From assembly GCA_030550095.1 (NCBI GenBank), contig JAUQQA010000001.1, forward strand, positions 124,001 through 188,000: 64,000 nt of DNA. Direction: 5' to 3'. Under the pieces are notes generated by a model. It had not been told where the DNA came from. It searched no databases and worked only from the letters and a program-made list of their open reading frames with translations. Of the stretch, positions 16,798 to 25,147 are shown piece after piece (the first letter of the stretch is position 1; each line of letters begins with the position of its first letter). Origin of the DNA: Chloroflexota bacterium. Its GTDB lineage: Bacteria; Chloroflexota; Anaerolineae; J036; Brachytrichaceae. The translations under genes and the position numbers were made by a program.

Positions 16798-19749
16798 CTA
16801 CTCATTCGCGCTGGGCAAGCACCGCGCAATCAGTTCAATGGGGTGTAACGCGGCGCGCCCCGTGAAGTGGGCGATCTGCTCGCGGCACGAGGTGCCTGGC
16901 GCAATGATGAGCGCGTCAGCTGGCGCAGCGCGCACGGCAGGGAGCAGTCCCAACTCGCCAATGCGCTCTGAGAGCGCGTAGTGCTCGGCTTCATAGCCAA
17001 AGGCACCCGCCATCCCGCAGCAGGTGGTGTCAATCTCCTGCACGGCGATGCCTGCGCGTTCAAGCAACGCACGCGTGCGTGCTGTTCCCCACAGCGCTTT
17101 TTGGTGACAATGCCCATGCAGCAGCGCAGTGCGCGGCGCCGAGGACACACTTGGCAGCGGCACATCTTGCGCCGCAAGCCAATCCTCAACGCTTTGCGTC
17201 ATGCGCGCAACTAAGTGCGACGCCTCACCAGGCAACAAGTCGGGGTAGTCCTCGCGCAGCGCGCTGATGCAGCTCGGCTCTAAGCCCAAGATCGGCACGC
17301 CTTGTTGCGCAAGCGGCGCAAGCTGCGCGAGATTGAAGCGCGCGAGCACCAGCGCCGCCTCAGGCTGACCTTGGGAGATCAACGGTCTTCCGCAGCAACG
17401 CCACGGCGGGATGATCACCGCGTAGCCCATCCGCGTGAGCACGCGCACCGCCGCAATGGCGACTTGGGGATGTTGATAACGTGCGAACGTATCCACAAAC
17501 AGCGCCACGCGCCCACGCGGTTCGCGCGGTTGCAAAGCGCGCCCTTCGCGTTGCCACCAACGCATGAAGGTGTTGCGCGTGAAGCGGGGCAACGCGCGCT
17601 GTGGCGCGATGCCGAGCAGCCGCTTGGCAAGCGGCAGGTTGATCGCCCAATTACTCAGCGGCGCCAGCGCAGCAGCCACTGGCGCAAACAGCCCAATGCG
17701 CCCAAGCAACCACGCGCGCCATGGCACGCCGCGCTCTGCGTAATAACGCGCGAGGAAGGCGCTCTTCAGTTTGCTCATATCCACGCCTGCCACGCACTCT
17801 GTGGCACATGCCTTGCACGAAAGGCACAGGTCAAGCGCAGCTTTCACATCCTCGGCAGAGATGTGCACTGCTTCGGCAGATTCCAAGCGGCGCATACGCA
17901 GAAACTCGCGCAGCAGATTAGCGCGCCCGCGCGTGCTGTGCATCTCCTCGCGCGTGGCGCGGAACGAGGGGCACATCGTGCCGCCTTCAAGCTTGCGGCA
18001 AATGCCGTTGCCGTTGCATTGCTCCACCAACGCAGCGAAGGTGCCATCTTGCCCGAAGTGAAACACCGAGGGCAGATCACGCGCGGCGTAGTCTGGGCCA
18101 AGGCGCAGGTGATCTTCCATGGGCACAGCGCGCACCTTCTTGCCGGGGTTCAACACGCCGCGCGGATCGAAGAGGTCCTTCAGCTCACAGAACGCTGCGT
18201 AGGCGCGCGCGCCGAACAGCGCCTCGTTCATGTGTGAGCGCTCGTAACCGTCGCCGTGCTCGCCGCTCATCGCGCCGCCTAGCGAGCGACACAGCGCCAG
18301 CGCCGCCTCGGCGATCTCGCGCATTTGCGCCACGCCCTGCTCCGTGCGCAAATTGACGAGCGGGCGCACATGGAGCACGCCAGCGCTCGCGTGCGCGTAG
18401 TACGTGCCGCGCGTGCCGTAGCGCGCAAAGATCGCGTTGAGCTGCTCGACATACTCCGCAAGCCGCTCGACAGGCACAGCGACATCCTCAACGACGCTGA
18501 TGGGTTTTGCTGGACTGCGCACGCTGGTGAGCACATTTAGCCCCATGCGCCGCACAAACCAAACATCCGCCTGTGCCGCAGGCTCGAACAATGGGCGCAG
18601 CGTGCACGGCAAACGCTCGCGCTCGACAAGCTGCTGGAGCCGCGCCACACCCGCGCGCAGCGCCGCTTCATCCTCGGCACCGAACTCGATCACGAGCAAG
18701 CCCTCGGGCACACCGTTGCCATCCAGCCAACCAAGCCGCCCACGGCTTTCGGGCAGGTCGCGCGCGATGCGGATGAAGTCGCCGCCGATCAGCTCGATGG
18801 CATCAGGTTCAACGGTGAGCAGAGCAGGCACGGCGCGCATGGCGTCGAGCAAATCTTCAAAGCGCGTGATCACCAACACCGTCCGCTTCGGCTTTGGCAC
18901 GAGGTGCAACGTGGCCTCGGTGATCACGCCCAACGTGCCCTCTGCGCCTGCAAACAACGGCGTGAGGTGAAACTGCGCGATCTGTTGCAAGTGCAGCGCC
19001 AAGTTGCTGCCGCGCCGCTGCGCGTTGGCAAACGTGAGGCAGCGCGTGGGGTCGGCGGGGTCGTACTCCAGCATTTCGAGGATGAAATCGAGGTTGTAGC
19101 CGCTGGCACGCCGCCACACGCGCGGGAAGTCCTCGCGGATCGCGGTTGCGTGGCGCTGCACAAGCTGCCGCACGGCTTCTTCGAGTGCGCGCACGCGCGG
19201 GTGCGCGGTGTTCGGCGCGAAGTCTGCGACGGTGCCGTCTGCGAGCACAACGCGCAGTGCGCGCACGTTATCCGCCGCCATGCCATAGCGGATGGAGTGG
19301 GCACCAGTCGCGTTGGTGCTGATCACGCCGCCGATGGCTGCGCGTTCAGCGCTTGCGGGGTCTGGGCCGAATTGCAGCCCATACGCCGCAAGGCGCTTGT
19401 TGAGCTGGCTGAGGATCGCGCCCGGCTGCACGCGCACTTGGCGCGCGGCAACGTCGAGCTCGATCACGGCATCCATGTAGCGCGTGAAGTCAATCACGAT
19501 GCCAGGACCGAGCGCGCCACCGCACAGCCCGCTGCCGCCGCCGCGTGCGGTGATCGGCACGCCGTGCTCCGCACACAGCGAAACGGTTGCGACGACGTCT
19601 TCTTCGTTCTTGGGCAACACCACGCCGAGCGGCATGACCTGGTAGTTGCTGGCGTCGGTGCTATAGAGCACGCGCGAGGGCGCATCCACGCGCAGCTCGC
19701 CGGCAAGGTGTCGGCGCAGCGCGCGCACAAGGCTTTCAGGAGCTTGCAT
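16798..19749 (-). CDS. YdiJ-like FAD / Fe-S dehydrogenase (D-2-hydroxyacid oxidising)
   Basis: A 983-aa fusion. The N-terminal FAD-binding-4 domain (about 20-230, ARGGGSGLCGGAL at 68-80) and FAD-oxidase C domain are followed by a ferredoxin-type region with Cys642, 645, 648 and 652 and an earlier Cys-rich stretch. Two CCG (heterodisulfide-reductase-like) repeats follow, at 785-787 and 910-912. This order matches the YdiJ / large D-lactate dehydrogenase group (about 1000 aa), whose known substrates are D-2-hydroxyglutarate or D-lactate. The frame is open 70 codons further upstream; the ATG at 19749 gives the conserved start, but an ATG at 19794 cannot be excluded. sppA is divergent. Confidence 0.88.
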   Translation of the reverse strand: MQAPESLVRALRRHLAGELRVDAPSRVLYSTDASNYQVMPLGVVLPKNEEDVVATVSLCAEHGVPITARGGGSGLCGGALGPGIVIDFTRYMDAVIELDVAARQVRVQPGAILSQLNKRLAAYGLQFGPDPASAERAAIGGVISTNATGAHSIRYGMAADNVRALRVVLADGTVADFAPNTAHPRVRALEEAVRQLVQRHATAIREDFPRVWRRASGYNLDFILEMLEYDPADPTRCLTFANAQRRGSNLALHLQQIAQFHLTPLFAGAEGTLGVITEATLHLVPKPKRTVLVITRFEDLLDAMRAVPALLTVEPDAIELIGGDFIRIARDLPESRGRLGWLDGNGVPEGLLVIEFGAEDEAALRAGVARLQQLVERERLPCTLRPLFEPAAQADVWFVRRMGLNVLTSVRSPAKPISVVEDVAVPVERLAEYVEQLNAIFARYGTRGTYYAHASAGVLHVRPLVNLRTEQGVAQMREIAEAALALCRSLGGAMSGEHGDGYERSHMNEALFGARAYAAFCELKDLFDPRGVLNPGKKVRAVPMEDHLRLGPDYAARDLPSVFHFGQDGTFAALVEQCNGNGICRKLEGGTMCPSFRATREEMHSTRGRANLLREFLRMRRLESAEAVHISAEDVKAALDLCLSCKACATECVAGVDMSKLKSAFLARYYAERGVPWRAWLLGRIGLFAPVAAALAPLSNWAINLPLAKRLLGIAPQRALPRFTRNTFMRWWQREGRALQPREPRGRVALFVDTFARYQHPQVAIAAVRVLTRMGYAVIIPPWRCCGRPLISQGQPEAALVLARFNLAQLAPLAQQGVPILGLEPSCISALREDYPDLLPGEASHLVARMTQSVEDWLAAQDVPLPSVSSAPRTALLHGHCHQKALWGTARTRALLERAGIAVQEIDTTCCGMAGAFGYEAEHYALSERIGELGLLPAVRAAPADALIIAPGTSCREQIAHFTGRAALHPIELIARCLPSANE

Positions 19750-19832
19750 CACCGCTGTAGCGCCTAATGCTACACTGCGCTTGTGCGCACTCATGTGCAT
19801 CGAAGAGCGCGCACGAAAAAGGAGGACGAGCC

Positions 19833-20855
19833 ATGAGCAACTCACAGGAGACGCGCGCTGCTTCATGGGCGCTGATCGGCGTGCTGGTTGGGTTCGCATT
19901 GCCTGTGTGTCTTTGTGCGTGCGTCGCTTTGGCACCGCTGGCGCTTTTGAGCGCCTCATTCTCGTCCGTAACTGGCCCAGCGCTGGGCAACGTCGTCACA
20001 ACGACCAGCGTCGAGCGCGTGCAGATCTCAGGCCCGAGCACAGGCCCGACGGTCGCTGTGGTCTCGATCAACGGCCCCATCGTGAGCGGCAGCGCGGGGC
20101 AATTCGACCTCAGCGGCGTGTCCATCGCTGCCTCGCGCGACATCATCCGCATCCTCGAAGAAGTGGCAACCGACGAAGCGGTGAAGGCCTTGCTGCTCTT
20201 TGTGGATTCACCGGGCGGGAGCGTGATCGGCAGCGACGAGATTTATCACGCGCTAAAGACGAAGGTGCGCGTGCCCATTGTGGTGTACATGGGCAGCACC
20301 GCCGCCTCTGGAGGCTACTACGTGAGCATGGCGGGCAAGCACATCGTCGCACATCCGAACACGCTCACAGGCAGCATTGGCGTCATCAGCGAGTTCACCA
20401 ACATCGAAGGGCTTTACGAGAAGCTCGGTCTCAAAAGCATTGTCATCAAATCTGGCGAGTTCAAGGACTTTGGCAACCCCACCTCGCCCTTCACCGAGGA
20501 AGACCGCAAGCTTTGGCAAGCCGTCATTGACGAGACCTACGAGCAGTTCATCCGCATCGTCGCCGAGGGGCGCGGGCTAAGCGTGGAGCGCGTGCGCGCT
20601 TTGGCAGACGGCCGCCCGCTCACAGGACGCCAAGCGCTCGAGGCGAAGCTGGTGGACGAACTCGGCTACTTCGAGGACGCCGTGCGCAAAGCCGCAGAAC
20701 TCGGCGGCATCGAAGGCGAGCCGCGCGTGGTGGAGTATCGCAAGCAGACGCCATTCTCGTCGCTGCTGGGCGTGCGTGTGGCGCGCTGGGTGTTGATCGC
20801 GCTCGGCGTGCCCGAGTCAGCACTGCTCCCACAGCAAGGCTTGCAGTATCGCTGA
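19833..20855 (+). CDS. sppA: Signal peptide peptidase SppA, short form (S49)
   Basis: Membrane serine protease (340 aa) that degrades cleaved signal peptides. One N-terminal membrane helix (about 12-42) is followed by a single S49 domain. The probable catalytic dyad is Ser159 in GSTAASGGYY and Lys211 in SGEFKDFGNP, matching the Ser/Lys dyad of the Gram-positive short SppA. An AAGGAGGA site precedes the ATG. TACACT at 19771-19776 in the divergent spacer is a possible -10. Confidence 0.93.
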   Translation: MSNSQETRAASWALIGVLVGFALPVCLCACVALAPLALLSASFSSVTGPALGNVVTTTSVERVQISGPSTGPTVAVVSINGPIVSGSAGQFDLSGVSIAASRDIIRILEEVATDEAVKALLLFVDSPGGSVIGSDEIYHALKTKVRVPIVVYMGSTAASGGYYVSMAGKHIVAHPNTLTGSIGVISEFTNIEGLYEKLGLKSIVIKSGEFKDFGNPTSPFTEEDRKLWQAVIDETYEQFIRIVAEGRGLSVERVRALADGRPLTGRQALEAKLVDELGYFEDAVRKAAELGGIEGEPRVVEYRKQTPFSSLLGVRVARWVLIALGVPESALLPQQGLQYR

Positions 20856-20889
20856 ACGCGAGCCGGCTTCGCTAGAATCGCGCGCCCGT

Positions 20890-21309
20890 ATGACGGAGAA
20901 GCCTGCTTCCGCGATGAAGACGGTTGGCGAGATCATGCACCGCGGCGTGTACACCTGCGCCGAACACGTGCATCTGCACGAAGCTGCGCGCCTCATGACC
21001 GAGCACGGCGTGCGCGCGCTTGTGGTCCTCGACCCCAAATGTGGCTTGAAGGGGCTCGTCTCCCAAAGCGACCTTGTGAACGCCGCTGTGCAACACGGCA
21101 TAGGGGAGGCATGGCGCGCGCTCACCGTTGCTGACGTCATGACGCGCGACGTGATCACCATCACCCCCGAGGCGCCAGTGAGCGAAGCCGCGCGCCTGAT
21201 GGTGACACATCGCATCCACCGCCTTGTAGTGGTCGCTGCCGACAATCCCTGCGAGGCGGTAGGTGTGCTTTCGATGGGAGACCTGGTGCGTTTCATGATG
21301 CAAGCGTGA
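20890..21309 (+). CDS. CBS-domain pair protein
   Basis: A 139-aa stand-alone Bateman module: two CBS repeats of about 60 residues (VGEIMHRGVYTC... and VADVMTRDVITI...). Such modules usually bind AMP, ATP or other adenosyl ligands and regulate a partner. It starts with ATG 11 nt after TAGAAT (20873-20878) without a Shine-Dalgarno sequence. It ends 3 nt before murA, so it is probably the first gene of a two-gene transcript. The partner is unknown. Confidence 0.88.
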   Translation: MTEKPASAMKTVGEIMHRGVYTCAEHVHLHEAARLMTEHGVRALVVLDPKCGLKGLVSQSDLVNAAVQHGIGEAWRALTVADVMTRDVITITPEAPVSEAARLMVTHRIHRLVVVAADNPCEAVGVLSMGDLVRFMMQA

Positions 21310-21312
21310 GCT

Positions 21313-22602
21313 ATGGAGAAATTCATCATCGAAGGCGGCACACGGCTGAACGGCGAAGTGATCGCCTCTGGCAACAAGAACGCCGCGCTGCCGTTGCTCG
21401 CCAGTTGCTTGCTCACTGACGAGCCGCTCGTGTTGCACAACGTGCCGCGCATCCGCGACGTGCACACGATGATCCGCTTGTTGGAGTCGCTGGGCGTCTC
21501 CGTAACATGGCTGGACACCAACAGCGTGCGCTTGCACGCCAAAGAGGTGCGCGCACGTCAGCTCGACCCGCAGCTGTGCCGCGAAATCCGCGCCAGCATC
21601 TTGCTCGCTGGTCCCATGTTGGCACGGCAAGGGCAAATCGAGCTGCCACCACCCGGCGGCGACGTGATCGGTCGTCGGCGCCTCGACACGCATTTTTTGG
21701 CGCTGGGCGCGCTCGGGGCGCGCATCACCGCCAATGGGCACTTCTGGCTGCAAGCCGAGCAGCTCACCGGTCAAGACATCATGCTGGACGAAGCCAGCGT
21801 CACCGCGACCGAGAACGCGATCATGGCGGCGGTGCTTGCCAAAGGCACCACTGTTCTGCGCAACGCAGCGAGTGAGCCACACGTCCAAGACCTCTGCCAC
21901 TGCCTCAACCGCATGGGCGCGCGCATCGAAAACATCGGCTCAAATACGCTTGTGATTCACGGCGTGGAGCGTCTGCACGGCGCAGAATACACCATCGGCG
22001 CAGACAACATCGAGGTGACCAGCTTCATCGTCATCGGCGCGCTGTGCGGCGGCGAGAGCGGCATCTGGATACGCCGCGCCGATCCCCAGCACTTGATCAT
22101 GACGCGCCTCATGCTCGGGCGGCTCGGCATTCGCTTTGAGACGCACGGCAACGACGTGTTCGTGCCTGGTCATCAGCGCCTCGTGGTGACGCCAGAGTTC
22201 GACGGCGCGATCCCAAAGATTGACGACATGCCTTGGCCCGGCTTCCCCGCCGACGCAATGAGCCTCGCCGTCGTCGCAGCAACTCAAGCCGAAGGCAGCG
22301 TGCTGATCCACGAGAAGATGTTCGAGAGCCGCCTTTACTTCGTGGATAAGCTGATCAGCATGGGTGCGCGCATTGTGCTTTGCGATCCCCATCGCTGCGT
22401 GGTGCAAGGTCCAAGCAAGCTGCACGCCGAAGAAGTGCAAAGCCCAGACATTCGCGCCGGCGTCGCGCTGGTGATCGCAGCGCTATGTGCCGAGGGCACC
22501 AGCGTGATCTCGAACGTGCAGCAAATCGATCGCGGTTACGAGCGCTTCGACGAGAAACTACGTGCCCTCGGCGCCAAGATCACGCGCGTACGCGCGGGGT
22601 AA
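21313..22602 (+). CDS. murA: UDP-N-acetylglucosamine 1-carboxyvinyltransferase, Asp-type active site
   Basis: First committed enzyme of peptidoglycan synthesis (429 aa): it transfers enolpyruvyl from PEP to UDP-GlcNAc. NKNAALP at 21-27 contains the conserved Lys-Asn pair. The active-site loop reads [14 protein letters not shown], with Asp117 where most bacteria have Cys (E. coli Cys115). This substitution occurs naturally in mycobacteria and chlamydiae, where the enzyme is active but not alkylated by fosfomycin. The gene sits 3 nt after the CBS gene. An inverted repeat follows the stop. Confidence 0.96.
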   Translation: MEKFIIEGGTRLNGEVIASGNKNAALPLLASCLLTDEPLVLHNVPRIRDVHTMIRLLESLGVSVTWLDTNSVRLHAKEVRARQLDPQLCREIRASILLAGPMLARQGQIELPPPGGDVIGRRRLDTHFLALGALGARITANGHFWLQAEQLTGQDIMLDEASVTATENAIMAAVLAKGTTVLRNAASEPHVQDLCHCLNRMGARIENIGSNTLVIHGVERLHGAEYTIGADNIEVTSFIVIGALCGGESGIWIRRADPQHLIMTRLMLGRLGIRFETHGNDVFVPGHQRLVVTPEFDGAIPKIDDMPWPGFPADAMSLAVVAATQAEGSVLIHEKMFESRLYFVDKLISMGARIVLCDPHRCVVQGPSKLHAEEVQSPDIRAGVALVIAALCAEGTSVISNVQQIDRGYERFDEKLRALGAKITRVRAG

Positions 22603-22618
22603 TCCTCACCCACCCTGT

Positions 22619-22642
22619 GCTTGAACAAGCCTTGTTCTAAGC
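22619..22642 (+). terminator. Inverted repeat after murA
   Basis: GCTT-GAACAAG (22619-22629) faces CTTGTTC-T-AAGC (22631-22642), a near-perfect palindrome ending in a short TTT. It lies between murA and the puf promoter, so it could end murA transcription. The T-tract is weak, and it could instead be an operator-like palindrome just upstream of the puf -35. Confidence 0.45.
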
Positions 22643-22665
22643 TTTGCACTTGCCTGATCGGCTAG

Positions 22666-22693
22666 TTGACAACTTTCCAAAGCCGTGAATAAT
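22666..22693 (+). promoter_or_regulatory. puf operon promoter (TTGACA - 16 nt - AATAAT)
   Basis: A perfect -35 TTGACA (22666-22671) is separated by 16 nt from AATAAT (22688-22693), a 5/6 match to the -10 consensus. TAATTA at 22690-22695 with 18-nt spacing is an alternative. The start of pufB is 80 nt further on, leaving a leader of about 70 nt. No TGT-N12-ACA (PpsR/CrtJ-type) site was found by eye. Confidence 0.7.
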
Positions 22694-22773
22694 TAGGGGT
22701 GCAACGCCTATCTGCTCGCGCTTGGCAAACAGCTAAGCAGAGCAACCTGTGACCGAAAAGGAGGTGAAACCGA

Positions 22774-22941
22774 ATGAACGACAAGGTCCCAGAGCGCTGG
22801 CGGCCCATCTTCACCAACGAAGAGTGGATCCAGCACCAGCTCGTCGTGGCAGCCCTGTGGATGTTCAACATCCTGGCGGGCATCGTCCACATCATCCTGT
22901 TCCTGTACAAGCCCTGGATTGACCTGACCCCCGGGCGGTGA
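22774..22941 (+). CDS. pufB: Light-harvesting complex beta subunit
   Basis: A 55-aa core antenna polypeptide with one membrane helix (about 22-46). His39 in the helix, followed by the aromatic exit motif YKPWID, is the expected bacteriochlorophyll ligand. A second His (21) sits at the N-terminal membrane boundary, as in Chloroflexus B808-866 beta. The N-terminal VPERWRPIF-N--W pattern also matches Chloroflexus beta. A very strong AAGGAGGTG site precedes the ATG. It is the first gene of the puf operon and is followed 24 nt later by pufA, in the beta-alpha order of other puf operons. Confidence 0.93.
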   Translation: MNDKVPERWRPIFTNEEWIQHQLVVAALWMFNILAGIVHIILFLYKPWIDLTPGR

Positions 22942-22965
22942 TCTGAGTGAAAGGAGGTAAGACCG

Positions 22966-23094
22966 ATGCGAGACCCTAAGTTCATCGACTTCAAGACAGC
23001 GCTTGCGCTGTATGTCACCGCGATGGTGCTGACGGCGCTGTTGCTGCACTTCGTGGTGTACAGCTCGAGCTGGAACGACTTCTGGCTCAAGTGA
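22966..23094 (+). CDS. pufA: Light-harvesting complex alpha subunit
   Basis: A 42-aa single-helix antenna polypeptide. His28 in LLLHFVVYSSS is the bacteriochlorophyll ligand, and the LLxHFxVxSS pattern matches Chloroflexus B808-866 alpha. Its upstream context (AAGGAGGTAAGACCG) is almost a copy of the pufB ribosome-binding region. This implies equal high translation of the two peptides, which assemble 1:1. A large hairpin follows the stop codon and separates the antenna genes from pufL. Confidence 0.92.
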   Translation: MRDPKFIDFKTALALYVTAMVLTALLLHFVVYSSSWNDFWLK

Positions 23095-23113
23095 GCAGTT
23101 AAGGCTTTATCCT

Positions 23114-23194
23114 GAAGCCGGCGAGGCGCATTCCAGCGCGAAGACTCTGCAAGAGCAGATAGGCGTGCGCAATGGAATGCAAGTCGCCGGCTTC
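23114..23194 (+). other. Large intercistronic hairpin between pufA and pufL
   Basis: GAAGCCGGCGA (23114-23124) pairs with TCGCCGGCTTC (23184-23194) over 11 bp. After a 3x3 internal loop, GCATTCCA (23128-23135) pairs with TGGAATGC (23173-23180) over 8 bp. GCGC (23136-23139) can then pair with GCGC (23167-23170). The apical loop is about 27 nt. There is no T-run after the stem, so it is unlikely to be a plain terminator. Position and size resemble the pufBA 3' stabilising hairpin of purple bacteria, which raises antenna mRNA over reaction-centre mRNA. Confidence 0.8.
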
Positions 23195-23359
23195 TTAATC
23201 CGTGAACCAGCACACCCATGCGCTCCTACTCACACAAGGCAGACGGACTGAGAAAGCAGAACTCATTCCCTTTATCGCTTGATACCCATCAGTCCCAGCA
23301 CAAGACGAGAGGGGTGCAGGTCAAGGTGTGCGCAAGATCGCAAGTGAGGTGATCGGCTC

Positions 23360-24223
23360 ATGCTGTCATTTGAAGCAAAGTATCGGCGTGAAGCCCTCGA
23401 AGTGCCCCCCATTCCGTGGCTCGGGATGGGCATTTTCCGCTTCTGGATTGGGCGCTTCTACGTGGGCTTCTGGGGATTGGTGGCGCTTTTCTTCGGGCTG
23501 ATCGGCGCCTCAGTGTGGTTCTGGCGGGTGTTGTTCGTGGACCCATTGAACTCCAATAACCCGCTGCTGAACTTCATCCGCGGTCAGATCAAGCCCCCGC
23601 CCCCAGAAGTCGGTCTCTCGATCCCGCTTGACGGGGAGAAGGGGTTGTGGTGGATCGTGGTGGTTTTCTGCGCGACGATCACCTTCTTCGCCTGGATGAT
23701 GCGCCAGGTGGAGATCTCGCGCATGCTGAAGATGGGCTACCAGGTGCCCATTGCTTACGCGGCGGTGTTCTCCTCGTGGATCACGATCCAGATTCTGCGC
23801 CCGGTGCTGCTTGGGCACTGGTCGGAGGGCTTCCCGCTCGGCGTGATGGCGCACTTGGATTGGCTTTCGGCGTTCGGTTACCGCTACTACAACTTCTTCT
23901 TCAATCCTTTCCACGCGCTTGGCATCACCTTCCTGTTCGGGAGCGCGTTCGTGCTTTCGCTGCACGGCGCCACCATCCTCAGCGCCTCAGGCAAGAAAGC
24001 CGAAGGGGTCACCGAGGAGAACGTCAACCAGTTCTATTGGGACTTTCTAGGTTACTCCATCGGTGAGGTGGGCATCCACCGCCTGGCGCTGTGGACGGCA
24101 GTGCTTGCGGTGCTCGTGAGCAATCTGTGCTTCGTGCTCTCTGGGACGGTGGTGCAAGACTGGAACGCCTTCTGGGACTTCTGGAACAAGTTGCCGTTCT
24201 GGAGCGGGTTCGGCTTTAACTAA
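23360..24223 (+). CDS. pufL: Photosynthetic reaction centre L subunit
   Basis: A 287-aa membrane protein with five helices. Key ligands align with the purple-bacterial L chain: His165 (accessory BChl, in AHLDW), His185 (special pair, NPFH), His202 and His240 (non-haem iron; SLHGATIL and GIHRLALW). A separate pufL, with pufM starting 16 nt later, differs from the fused pufLM of Roseiflexus. A GAGGTGA site precedes the ATG. The 265-nt leader from pufA holds the large hairpin plus a smaller inverted repeat (GGACTGA 23245-23251 / TCAGTCC 23289-23295). Confidence 0.96.
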   Translation: MLSFEAKYRREALEVPPIPWLGMGIFRFWIGRFYVGFWGLVALFFGLIGASVWFWRVLFVDPLNSNNPLLNFIRGQIKPPPPEVGLSIPLDGEKGLWWIVVVFCATITFFAWMMRQVEISRMLKMGYQVPIAYAAVFSSWITIQILRPVLLGHWSEGFPLGVMAHLDWLSAFGYRYYNFFFNPFHALGITFLFGSAFVLSLHGATILSASGKKAEGVTEENVNQFYWDFLGYSIGEVGIHRLALWTAVLAVLVSNLCFVLSGTVVQDWNAFWDFWNKLPFWSGFGFN

Positions 24224-24238
24224 GCCAGAGGAGGTGCT

Positions 24239-25126
24239 ATGACGACCGAAGTCTATCGCGAGTCCTTCGAGCGGCGCACCAAGACGGTGCGGTACCTGCG
24301 CTTCCTTGAAGGGCTGGCTGACACGCAGGTAGGACCGATTTTCCTCGGCATGTGGGGCACGGTGGCGCTGTTCTCCTACCTGCTGAGCGCGTTCATCACA
24401 GCGGTTGGGTTCGGCGAGCAAGTGGGTTGGAACCCGATCCGCTTCGTACGTGAGTTGCCTGTGCTCACGCTTTACCCGCCGCCGCCTTCGTATGGCTTGC
24501 AGCTTGCCCCACTGCAAGAGGGCGGCTACTGGCAGATCGCCACGTTCTTCCTCACTGTGTCGTTAATCGCGTGGACGTTCCGCGCGTGGACGCGCGCCGT
24601 GGCCAACGGCTTGCGCCCCACGGTGGCGATCGCCTTCACAGCAGCGCTGTTCCTCTACGCGGCGATCTACATCATCCACCCGATCTCGGTGAACTCGTGG
24701 AACGAGGCGCCAGGACACGGGTTGGCGGCACTCCTGTTGTGGACCAACCACTTCAGCGTGAAGTACGGCAACTTCTACTACAACCCGTTCCACATGGTCT
24801 CGATCTTCGGGTTGCTGGGCAGCGCGGTGATCCTGGCGATGCACGGCGCGACGATCCTGGCGACGTTGGCGTATAACGCCCACAAGGAAATTGACGAGAT
24901 CGAGAAAAGCGACGAGGGCACCCATCGCGCACAGCTCTTCTGGCGCTGGGTGATGGGCTTCAACGCCACGGCGCACTCGATCCACGTGTGGGCGCTGGGC
25001 TTCGCTTCCCTCACGGCAATCGCCGGCGCTATCGGCGTGATCGCCAGCGGCTGGCTCGAGCCAAACTGGTACCTGTGGGGCTGCCGCGCAGGGATTACGC
25101 CCGGCATCCAAGCCGCTTGTCCGTAA
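24239..25126 (+). CDS. pufM: Photosynthetic reaction centre M subunit
   Basis: A 295-aa five-helix subunit. His185 (special pair, NPFH), His202 and His249 (iron) are present. At the accessory-BChl position the purple His (M182) is replaced by Leu165 (LLLWTN), so a bacteriopheophytin should occupy this site, as in Chloroflexus (three BChl, three BPheo). The purple TyrM210 equivalent is Leu193. No puhA-like H subunit is seen, which fits Chloroflexota reaction centres. The ribosome-binding site AGAGGAGGTG is strong. Confidence 0.96.
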   Translation: MTTEVYRESFERRTKTVRYLRFLEGLADTQVGPIFLGMWGTVALFSYLLSAFITAVGFGEQVGWNPIRFVRELPVLTLYPPPPSYGLQLAPLQEGGYWQIATFFLTVSLIAWTFRAWTRAVANGLRPTVAIAFTAALFLYAAIYIIHPISVNSWNEAPGHGLAALLLWTNHFSVKYGNFYYNPFHMVSIFGLLGSAVILAMHGATILATLAYNAHKEIDEIEKSDEGTHRAQLFWRWVMGFNATAHSIHVWALGFASLTAIAGAIGVIASGWLEPNWYLWGCRAGITPGIQAACP

Positions 25127-25147
25127 TGCTCAGCAGGAGGTGACATC

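Noticed and set aside
22666-22773. PpsR/CrtJ (TGT-N12-ACA) or FnrL sites upstream of pufB
   Set aside because: No matching spaced palindrome was found by eye. Only a promoter and an unrelated inverted repeat are visible.
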